Assembly (NCBI RefSeq): GCF_029868745.1
Contig: NZ_JARWOP010000181.1
Location: 1 to 48,984, forward strand
Origin: Nocardia wallacei
GTDB taxonomy: Bacteria > Actinomycetota > Actinomycetes > Mycobacteriales > Mycobacteriaceae
DNA: 48,984 bases
Direction of reading: 5' to 3'
In this document: piece after piece, positions 37,976-44,297 of the stretch
Position numbering within the stretch: position 1 is the stretch's first letter
Layout of the letters: the number at the start of each line of letters is the position of its first letter
The notes under the pieces: generated by a model
Database searches by the model: none
Told to the model about the DNA's origin: nothing
The model's input: the letters and a program-made list of their open reading frames with translations, nothing else
Translations under genes and position numbers: made by a program

Positions 37976-39049
37976 CTACGCCGGAACCGCTTCGATGATG
38001 TCGGCGCGATCCAGCGTCGCGGTCGGCACGATCCGTGCGATTCGTAGTCCGGCCGCGCCCAGCAGTGTCGCGTAGCGGCGTTCGGTGCGCTCGCCGCGCC
38101 CGGAGGCGACGAACATGGTCAGATCCGCCCAGATCTTCTGCCGGTGTTCGCGGGTCGATTCGGTGCGGTCGGGCATCACGACCTCGACGACGAGCAAGCG
38201 CGACCGCGCACCCATCGCCGCGCGGCAGCGGCGCAGGATCTCCACCGCCCGGTCGTCGTCCCAGTCGTGCAGCACGCTCTTGAGCACGTAGGCGTCGGCC
38301 GCCTGCGGCAGCGGATCGCTGAAGAAACTGCCGCCCGCGAAGCGGTACCGGTCGGCCAGACCGGCGTCGGCGATGACGCGCTCCGCGCCCGCCCGGCAAT
38401 AGGACCGGTCGAAGACCACGCCGGTCATGTCCGGGTAGCGGCGCAGGATCGGCGGCAGCAGCGTGCCGTACCCGCCGCCGACGTCCACGATGCTGCCGAT
38501 CCCGGTGTAGTCGTAGGCGTCGGCGACGGCCTGTGCGACCGCAGCGGTCGCGTCGGCCATGGCGGTGTGGAACCGGTCCTGCGCCTCGGGCAGCGTGGCC
38601 AGGCGGTCGAAGGGATCGTCCACGCGCTCCTGCTCGCTGATCGGCGCGCGCCCGGCCCGGACACGCTCGGTGAGCCGCATCCAGCCGTGCAGGAAACGTT
38701 CACCGCCGGAGACGAGTACCGCGTCCCGCAGCGAGCCGGGCGCGTCGGCACGCAGCGCGGCGCCGGCGGCGGTCGCCTCGAACAGCTCGCCGTCGTCGAG
38801 CTGGCGCACCAGGCCGATGGTCGCGAGCGCGCGCAGCAGGCTGGTCACGCCCACCTCGTCGGCCCCGGTGGCCGCGGCGACGGCGGCCGCCGACCGGGGT
38901 CCGTCGGCGAGCGCGTCGGCGACGCCGAGTTCGGCGGCCGTGGTCATCGCGTAGCCGATCCAGCGGGTGGCGAGCAGGTCGGTGATCGTGTCGGTGTCCG
39001 GGTCGGCTCCGCAGTGCGGGCACATCGCTTCGGCGGTCAGTTCGGCCAT
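37976..39049 (-). CDS. SAM-dependent O-methyltransferase (acetylserotonin MT type)
   Basis: This 357-residue enzyme has an N-terminal helical dimerisation domain (WIGYAMTTAAELGVADALADG near 30-50), a SAM-binding loop VDVGGGYGTLL at 188-198, and the catalytic histidine His261 in VLKSVLHDWDDD, the layout of plant-type and TcmN/DnrK-like O-methyltransferases. It should methylate a hydroxyl on an aromatic or polyketide substrate. It has an extra N-terminal segment with CPHC at 10-13, a possible metal-binding pair not usual for the family. It follows F420 oxidoreductase 2 by 37 bases and precedes the DUF6879 gene in the same direction, so it is part of the operon read from 41760. Confidence 0.9.
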   Translation of the reverse strand: MAELTAEAMCPHCGADPDTDTITDLLATRWIGYAMTTAAELGVADALADGPRSAAAVAAATGADEVGVTSLLRALATIGLVRQLDDGELFEATAAGAALRADAPGSLRDAVLVSGGERFLHGWMRLTERVRAGRAPISEQERVDDPFDRLATLPEAQDRFHTAMADATAAVAQAVADAYDYTGIGSIVDVGGGYGTLLPPILRRYPDMTGVVFDRSYCRAGAERVIADAGLADRYRFAGGSFFSDPLPQAADAYVLKSVLHDWDDDRAVEILRRCRAAMGARSRLLVVEVVMPDRTESTREHRQKIWADLTMFVASGRGERTERRYATLLGAAGLRIARIVPTATLDRADIIEAVPA

Positions 39050-39086
39050 GGCTGTTCCGTTCTCCCTTGGTATTTCCGTCGTCCGG

Positions 39087-39959
39087 TCAACGCAGCAGTT
39101 CCATGGCTTCGGCGAACAGGTCCATGGAATGGCCGAAGGTGGTGAAGTAGCTGATGCCCAGCCGCTCGTGCAGTTCCGCGATCTGGTCGGCGATATCGCG
39201 CGGGGTGCCCAGCAGGAAAACCGGTGAGTCGTCGAGGGTTTCGCGGGTGATGCCGGGCATCCGCGGCCGCAGCCGCTCGAGCAGCGGTCCCGCGTCGGTG
39301 GCGACCTGCTGCACGAGCAGGTTCAGTTCGACCTCGCTCAGGCGGTCGCGCGCGGCCGCCCGGACGAAGGACACGCGCTCGGCCAGCTGCGCCGATCCGG
39401 CCGGGAGCCGGCCGCCGTCGCGTCCCTTGGCGGCGCCGCTGAAGCTGATCACGTCGGCGTATTCGGCCGCCAGCCGCAGCAACCGGTCGCCGCCGCCCGC
39501 GATCAGCAGCCGCGGGCACGGCTGGTGCGGGCGGGGCGCGTATTCGGGGTCGGCGTAGAGCCGCCGCAGTTCGGCGACGGTGCGTCCGAGGTGCCGGACG
39601 CGGTCGCCCGCCGTGCCGAACGGTATTGCGGCGGCGCGGTATTCGGCCCCTACGTAGCCCGCGCCGATGCCCAGTTCGAGGCGGCCGCCGGTGAGTCGAT
39701 CCACCGTCGCCACCTCGCGGGCCAGCAGTACCGGGTTGTAGAACCCGGCATTCAGCACGAACGTGTTGACCAGCACGTGTTCGGTCGCCTCGGCGGCCAG
39801 GACCAGCGCCGGGAACGGGGCCGGGTATCCGAGATGGTCGGCGAGCCCGATGACGTCGAAGCCGAGTTTCTCCGCGCGCCGCGATTCCTCGACGAATGCG
39901 GTGCGGTCGCCCGACCACACCGTGTTGACGCCGAATCGGAGTGTGTTCTTCTCGCTCAT
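39087..39959 (-). CDS. F420-dependent luciferase-like oxidoreductase 2
   Basis: This 290-residue protein belongs to the same subfamily as the one at 36551-37405: LRFGVNTVWSG, IGLADHLGYPAPFP, NPVLLAREVATVDRLTGGRLELGIGAGY and LLGTPRDIADQIAELHERLGISYF. It probably uses F420 or FMN for a redox step on the pathway intermediate. The ATG at 39959 overlaps the stop of the FAD monooxygenase gene (ATGA), showing coupled translation. An O-methyltransferase gene follows. Having two related enzymes in one cluster suggests two separate reductions or oxidations. Substrate unknown. Confidence 0.88.
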   Translation of the reverse strand: MSEKNTLRFGVNTVWSGDRTAFVEESRRAEKLGFDVIGLADHLGYPAPFPALVLAAEATEHVLVNTFVLNAGFYNPVLLAREVATVDRLTGGRLELGIGAGYVGAEYRAAAIPFGTAGDRVRHLGRTVAELRRLYADPEYAPRPHQPCPRLLIAGGGDRLLRLAAEYADVISFSGAAKGRDGGRLPAGSAQLAERVSFVRAAARDRLSEVELNLLVQQVATDAGPLLERLRPRMPGITRETLDDSPVFLLGTPRDIADQIAELHERLGISYFTTFGHSMDLFAEAMELLR

Positions 39960-41500
39960 ATGTCCTCCACCGCAACGACTCTCGATCTCAGCAGCACACG
40001 GTCGAGCGACTCCCGCAACGCCCGCACCGGGTCGTCCGGGGCGCGCCGGGCCCGCCAGGCCACCACCTGGTCCGGGCGGACCAGCAGCGCGCCGGTGTCC
40101 TCGAGGCCCACCGACTCCGCCCACGGCGCGTCCAGGCTGTGCAGCCGCAGTCCCGGTCGCGCGGCGGCGTCGACGGCCGGTTTCCAGTGCGCCGCATCGG
40201 GTCCGGTGAGCAGTGCGAAATCGGGGCCGATCAGGTCGAGGGTCGAACGGTCGTGATCCAGCGGCCGGTGCGGGAGCCGGGTGCCGGGCTGGCCGGACAG
40301 CGCGAAATGGTCTGTGGGGGCACTACTTCCATCGTCGATGACCGCCGCGGATCGGTACTGGGCGCCGAGGATCAGCACCGTCGGATCGGCCAGCGCCGTG
40401 CCATCGGGCGAGGTGCCGTACTTGCGGCGCAGATCCGCGGCGCTGCGCAGGCTGGACTGATCGGCGGTGAACCAGCCCACCGGATGTCGTTCGTCGTGGT
40501 AGGTGTCGAGCAGGCGCGCCGAGGCGGCGCCGCGCAGCACGTCGGCCAGCTTCCACGCCAGATTGTGCGCGGCCTGGATGCCGGTGTTCGCGCCCAGCGC
40601 GGCGTACGGCGGCATCACGTGTGCCGCGTCGCCGACCAGGAAGACCCGCCCCGCGCCGAATCGGTCGGCAATGAACATTCCCGGTGTCCATTCCATGACC
40701 CGAGCCACCCGGACCTCGATGCCGGGGACGCCGATCGCGGCCCGCATCGCGTCGGCCCATTCCCGTTCCGAGCGATCGGCATACACGGCGGTGGTGAAGA
40801 ACCAGCGCCCGCCGCCCGCGCCCGCCAGTCCCCCGCCGACCTGCTCGTTGTCGATCTGGAAAATGCGGTTCTCCCGGTCGTCGACCAGCGCGGCGAGGTC
40901 GGCGTGGAATTCGATGTTGACCAGTGTCTCCATGGCCCCGCGGCCGCTGCGGGCGATGCCGAGCCGGTCTCGGATCGCGCTGTGCGCCCCGTCGGCGGCG
41001 ATGAGGTAGTCGGCCCGGATCGTCTCCATGCCACCGGCGGCCGCCCGCACGGAGGCCGTGATGCCGTCCGCGTCCTCGGACCAGTCGTCGCATTCGACGC
41101 CGAAGCGCAGTTCGACGCCGCGCTCCGCCGCGATCTCGCGCAGCACCGGCTCGAGCAGGTCCTGCGCGCACAGGCAGGTCTGCACGGGCGTGACGGCCGA
41201 CGGCCCCGGACCGGGCGGGCGCGGCAGGTCGAGAGGTTTCGCCGCGACGAGCGAGGGACCTGCCGACGCGAGTTGCCCGCCGCCCCGGAACGACACTGTC
41301 CGGGAGGCCGCCAGGATGCGTTCGGCTATCCCGATCTGACGGAAGATCTCGACGGTGCGGACATTGATCCGCCGCGCCTTGGGCAGTGTCGAGGTCTCCC
41401 GGCGTCGTTCCACCAGTACCGCCTCCGCGCCGTACCAGTTCAGGAACAATGCCGCCGACAGGCCGGCCAGCCCGCCGCCGACGATCAGCACACGCGGCAT
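39956..41500 (-). CDS. FAD-dependent aromatic-type monooxygenase
   Basis: This 514-residue flavoprotein of the p-hydroxybenzoate-hydroxylase group (PF01494) has the FAD dinucleotide motif VLIVGGGLAGLSAALFL at 4-20, the DG motif in LIAADGAHSAIRDRLG, and the GD motif in VFLVGDAAHVMPPYAALGAN. A C-terminal thioredoxin-like region follows, as in polyketide-tailoring hydroxylases such as RebC- or MtmOIV-type enzymes. It should hydroxylate, epoxidise or perform Baeyer-Villiger oxidation of a cyclic or polyketide substrate. I chose MPRVLIVGG at 41500, which shares one base with the ACP 2 stop; an ATG three codons upstream is possible. It lies between ACP 2 and F420 oxidoreductase 2, both in overlap. 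Confidence 0.9.
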   Translation of the reverse strand: MPRVLIVGGGLAGLSAALFLNWYGAEAVLVERRRETSTLPKARRINVRTVEIFRQIGIAERILAASRTVSFRGGGQLASAGPSLVAAKPLDLPRPPGPGPSAVTPVQTCLCAQDLLEPVLREIAAERGVELRFGVECDDWSEDADGITASVRAAAGGMETIRADYLIAADGAHSAIRDRLGIARSGRGAMETLVNIEFHADLAALVDDRENRIFQIDNEQVGGGLAGAGGGRWFFTTAVYADRSEREWADAMRAAIGVPGIEVRVARVMEWTPGMFIADRFGAGRVFLVGDAAHVMPPYAALGANTGIQAAHNLAWKLADVLRGAASARLLDTYHDERHPVGWFTADQSSLRSAADLRRKYGTSPDGTALADPTVLILGAQYRSAAVIDDGSSAPTDHFALSGQPGTRLPHRPLDHDRSTLDLIGPDFALLTGPDAAHWKPAVDAAARPGLRLHSLDAPWAESVGLEDTGALLVRPDQVVAWRARRAPDDPVRALRESLDRVLLRSRVVAVEDI

Positions 41501-41760
41501 CAACGCCATCCCGCGTGTTCGGCCACCACGTCGTGGACGGCCTTCATGTTGACCATCTTCGCCAGCTCCGACTGCGGTATCTCCACCTTGTAGGTCTTCT
41601 CCAGGCGGGCCAGGATCTCGATGGCGCGCAGCGAATCGGCCTCGTGGTCCTCCACGAAGAGGCTGTCGTCGGTGAGTTCGTCGGGTTCCAGCTCGAGGAC
41701 GTCGCACACGATCTCGCGCAGTTCGTCCATGTGGGCCTGGTAGGAAGTCGTGTCGGTCAT
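41500..41760 (-). CDS. Discrete acyl carrier protein 2
   Basis: This 86-residue carrier protein has the phosphopantetheine site Ser43 in EDHEADSLRAIEILARLE and flanking helices typical of type II ACPs. It is acidic before the site. It differs clearly from ACP 1 (DSL rather than DSA), so the two probably carry different chains or meet different enzymes. CAGGAG lies 7 bases before the ATG. It is the first gene of the tailoring operon, overlapping the monooxygenase gene by one base, so a carrier-bound substrate for that monooxygenase is plausible. The site at 41873-41900 lies roughly 115-140 bases upstream. Confidence 0.9.
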   Translation of the reverse strand: MTDTTSYQAHMDELREIVCDVLELEPDELTDDSLFVEDHEADSLRAIEILARLEKTYKVEIPQSELAKMVNMKAVHDVVAEHAGWR

Positions 41761-41872
41761 CGCTGTCTCCTGTTTCCGATCCGATGCCGCTGTCTCCCAG
41801 CAGGTTCCGCGCGGCGGCGGATGAACGAACGTCCGGTCTCGACGATATCCAATTTTTCCGCGCTTTGTCAGA

Positions 41873-41900
41873 GCATTCTTCGGCAATGTTCCGACAATGC
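41873..41900. promoter_or_regulatory. CAATG repeat site upstream of ACP 2
   Basis: The plus strand has GCATTCTTCGGCAATG followed by TTCCGACAATGC: two near-copies of TTC(C)GRCAATG in direct repeat with 11-base spacing, and outer arms GCATT/AATGC in inverted repeat. It lies in the 153-base gap between the pseudo-hydrolase stop (41914) and the ACP 2 start (41760), the only place for an ACP 2 operon promoter. The surrounding 41840-41900 is AT-rich. It is similar to the sites at 36428-36446 and 42907-42922. Confidence 0.45.
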
Positions 41901-41913
41901 GCCCGGCGAGCTG

Positions 41914-42804
41914 TCAGGCGGGCTGCCGGCGCAGCAGCGCGCGCAGTTGCCCGGCGAACTCCACCGGGTGGGTGATGTGCGGGTTGTAGCCGCCGTCGAA
42001 CACGAACACCTCGCCGCCGACGAGATCGGCCAGGGCGTGCGCGCAGCGGCTGCCGAACATCTGCGGTGGCGTCGATTCACCCACGGCCGCAATGAATTCC
42101 ACCCCCGACGCGGACAGCTCGCCCGGTTCCGGGGCGGTCTCGCAGGCGGCCGGGATCTCGTTGACGTACAACCATTCGAAGTTGCGGGTGCGCTCGGCCG
42201 ACATCACCTGGGACTTCAGGTTGAGTTTGGCCGTCTGGCCGCCGCCCGGTCCCCGCTTGCCGCTTTCCGCGCCGCGGCGCTGGTCGGCGACATCGATGCC
42301 GAGGAACTCCCCGGTGCGCACGATCGTCTGGACCAGGCCGGCCGTCCGATAGGTGTGCGCGAGGTCCAGGAATTCGCGAACGTGCCGCCCCCGTTCGGGT
42401 TCGGGCAGCAGGAAGGGGGCGTGCGGGGTGTGCGCGACCACGCCGGCGACCTGTTCCGGATGCCGCGCCGCCAGCAGCAGCGCCGTCACGACGCCGAGGC
42501 CGACGCCGAATACGGTCGCCGGGCGTCCGCCCAGCGCGGTGAGCAGCATGTGCGCGTCGTCGGCGTGGGTGTGGTGCGAGACCAGCCCGCCCGGGTCTGC
42601 GGTGAGCGGGCTGCGGTGGAAGCCGCGGCGGTCGTAGGTGATCACCGTGAACGTCTCGCCGAGTTCGGCGATCGAGTCCGCGCGGCGGCGCGACTCCCCG
42701 CCGCCGTTGTCGGAGATGAGCAGCAGCGGCCCGGCGCCGGAGACCTCGTAGAACAATCCCGCGCCGGGCACCTGCAATGTTCCGGATCGGCTCGTACCAT
42801 TCAC
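41914..42804 (-). CDS. Alpha/beta-hydrolase-fold protein lacking the nucleophile
   Basis: This 296-residue protein of the alpha/beta hydrolase superfamily has FTVITYDRRGFHRSPL (strand 4 region) and ATVFGVGLGVVTALLLAARHPEQ at the nucleophile elbow. The elbow should read GxSxG but is G100-V-G102-L-G104, so the catalytic serine is glycine. Near the C-terminus, where relatives have GGH, it reads GGYNPHITHP with Tyr273; His276 lies three residues on. A classical hydrolysis is therefore unlikely. Similar losses are known in fold members that act as isomerases, cyclases, cofactor-free oxygenases or binding proteins. I used GTG at 42804, with GGAGGG 9 bases upstream; the frame is open further but not protein-like. 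It diverges from the VOC gene. Confidence 0.8.
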   Translation of the reverse strand: MNGTSRSGTLQVPGAGLFYEVSGAGPLLLISDNGGGESRRRADSIAELGETFTVITYDRRGFHRSPLTADPGGLVSHHTHADDAHMLLTALGGRPATVFGVGLGVVTALLLAARHPEQVAGVVAHTPHAPFLLPEPERGRHVREFLDLAHTYRTAGLVQTIVRTGEFLGIDVADQRRGAESGKRGPGGGQTAKLNLKSQVMSAERTRNFEWLYVNEIPAACETAPEPGELSASGVEFIAAVGESTPPQMFGSRCAHALADLVGGEVFVFDGGYNPHITHPVEFAGQLRALLRRQPA

Positions 42805-42966
42805 GGAAATGTCCCTCCAACCCGGGCTCGTCACCAGCGCGATCGACACATGTGGCGTGTGAACCATTGCACCACAGCGTGTTTCGTCCGGACTTCGATC
42901 GGCCATCAATGCTCGACAATTCAAGCTACTATGGGTCTCGGTGTCAGACAATAGCCGGAGGTGGTC
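42805..42966. promoter_or_regulatory. Divergent promoter region with CAATG-like site
   Basis: A 162-base gap between the pseudo-hydrolase (minus) and the VOC gene (plus). At 42907-42922 the plus strand has CAATGCTCGACAATTC, a CAATG-CGA-CAAT arrangement similar to 36428-36446 and 41883-41900. A TACTAT at 42927-42932, 5 bases after it, could be the -10 of the VOC gene, and no -35 is evident, which fits an activator-dependent promoter. No coding potential seen. Confidence 0.45.
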
Positions 42967-43554
42967 ATGACCAGGCGGACAAACAATGAATTCAGCTTCG
43001 GCGGGTTCAATCATGTGTCGCTGCTGTGCGACGACATGAAGCGCACCGTCGAGTTCTATCGCGACATCCTGGGGATGCCCCTGATCAAGACGGTGGACCT
43101 GCCCAAACGGCCCGGCGGCGGGCAGCAGTTCGTCTTCGACGTCGGCAACGGCGCGTCGCTGACGATCTTCTGGCTGGCCAACCGGACCGACGGCCGGCCC
43201 GGCAATTTCAATCCGCCGCCGGGCGACCAGGAGTCCGAGGCGCCGCAGTGGAACGCCGCCGTCAGCTCGCTCAACCACATCGCCTTCGATGTGCCGCCGG
43301 AGAAGTTCGACGAGTACTACGAGCGGCTCAAGGCCAAGGGGGTCGGCGTCGGGCCGATCCGCAATCACGACGACAGCGAGACCCAGGAGGCGGAGCAACT
43401 GCACCCCGGCGTGTACTGCCGCTCGTTCTACTTCCGCGACCCGGACGGGGTTCTACTCGAATTCGCCTGCTGGACCCGGGAACTCACCGAGGACGAGGTG
43501 GTGCACGAGCCCAAGACGGCGGCCGACCGCACGCCCGTGGCCGCGACGTCCTAG
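42967..43554 (+). CDS. VOC-superfamily metalloprotein (glyoxalase/extradiol dioxygenase-like)
   Basis: This 195-residue vicinal-oxygen-chelate protein has two beta-alpha-beta-beta-beta repeats. Metal ligands are His16 in GFNHVSLL, His104 in LNHIAFDV and Glu165 in DPDGVLLEF, the H-H-E set of extradiol dioxygenases and some glyoxalases. FYRDILGMPLI follows the first ligand. Fe(II) dioxygenases of this fold cleave catechols; others are isomerases or epimerases, so the reaction is open. The ATG at 42967 is preceded by GGAGG at 5 bases; a GTG at 42961 is too close to it. It is a single plus-strand gene facing away from the pseudo-hydrolase, with a strong hairpin after its stop. It could open or rearrange an aromatic ring made earlier in the pathway. 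Confidence 0.85.
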   Translation: MTRRTNNEFSFGGFNHVSLLCDDMKRTVEFYRDILGMPLIKTVDLPKRPGGGQQFVFDVGNGASLTIFWLANRTDGRPGNFNPPPGDQESEAPQWNAAVSSLNHIAFDVPPEKFDEYYERLKAKGVGVGPIRNHDDSETQEAEQLHPGVYCRSFYFRDPDGVLLEFACWTRELTEDEVVHEPKTAADRTPVAATS

Positions 43555-43566
43555 CCGCGACGGCGA

Positions 43567-43590
43567 CGACCCTCCGGCCGCGGAGGGTCG
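43567..43590. terminator. Bidirectional transcription terminator hairpin
   Basis: A perfect 10-base stem, CGACCCTCCG paired with CGGAGGGTCG, around a GCCG loop. It is centred in the 47-base gap between the convergent VOC and methyltransferase stops, so it can end transcripts from both sides. It has no clear T-run, as is common in actinobacteria. Confidence 0.85.
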
Positions 43591-43601
43591 CTTCGCCGGT
43601 T

Positions 43602-44279
43602 TCACGCCGCGGCCTTTCTCCCCACCACGAGCAGGGTCGGATCCTGCGGGATGCGCGACACGCTGACATCGTGCAGCGGCAGGTCCCGCACCATCGCGCG
43701 GGCCTCGTCCAGTTCCAGTCCCTGGCCCGCGACATAGGTCCGGAAATGCCACAGCAACGGGCCCCGCGCGAGCTTGGGCGCGTTCATGCGCGCGACGAAA
43801 CCCTGTGCGGCCTCGAAGGTGCAGCCCCGGTCGATCTCGAGGACCGTGAGCCGCCCGCCCGGCCGCAGGACCCGCACCAGCTCCGCCATTCCCGCGGCCC
43901 GGTCGGGCCAGTGTTTGATCGAGCCGACGCTGACGACCGTCGAGAAGCGATCGTCGGCGAACGGCAGGTCCGTCGCGGAGGCCACGCGAAATGTCACGCG
44001 GTCACGGAGCCGGGCCGCCCGCTGGGTGGCCCGTTCCACTTGATCCGCCGAGAGGTCCACCCCCACGACCGACACGTCGTCGGCGCGTTCGGCGACCGCG
44101 AGCGCCAGATGCCCACCGCCACAGCCGACGTCGAGGACCGAGCCGCCGATGGCGACGTCCGCGAGCAGGCTGTCGACGAGACCGGCCTGGCTGGCCAGCA
44201 CGCTGCCGGCCACCGTCCGGTCGTAGAACCACGATTCGAAGCCGCTGTAGGTGGAGGTGATGTCGCGGAACAATCCCAT
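43602..44279 (-). CDS. Class I SAM-dependent methyltransferase (UbiE-like)
   Basis: This 225-residue enzyme has SAM motif I SVLDVGCGGGHLAL at 47-60, an acidic loop VVGVDLSADQ, motif SATDLPFADDRFS, and VLRPGGRLTVLEID. It is of the Methyltransf_11/UbiE group, which methylates carbon or oxygen of quinones and small molecules. The start MGLFRDITSTYSG lies 18 bases after the PKS stop in the same direction, so it is probably co-transcribed with and acts on the PKS product. It ends before the bidirectional hairpin at 43567-43590. Substrate unknown; one of three methyltransferases in regions 3-5. Confidence 0.87.
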   Translation of the reverse strand: MGLFRDITSTYSGFESWFYDRTVAGSVLASQAGLVDSLLADVAIGGSVLDVGCGGGHLALAVAERADDVSVVGVDLSADQVERATQRAARLRDRVTFRVASATDLPFADDRFSTVVSVGSIKHWPDRAAGMAELVRVLRPGGRLTVLEIDRGCTFEAAQGFVARMNAPKLARGPLLWHFRTYVAGQGLELDEARAMVRDLPLHDVSVSRIPQDPTLLVVGRKAAA

Positions 44280-44297
44280 GCCGAAATCCGATCCGTG

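Noticed and set aside
41914..42804. Interpretation of the nucleophile-less hydrolase as a pseudogene
   Set aside because: The frame is intact over 296 codons, the fold motifs are well kept and the start has a strong ribosome site, so a changed function is more likely than decay.
42805..43404. Upstream extension of the pseudo-hydrolase frame
   Set aside because: It runs antisense through the VOC gene and lacks protein-like composition; the GTG at 42804 has a good ribosome site.
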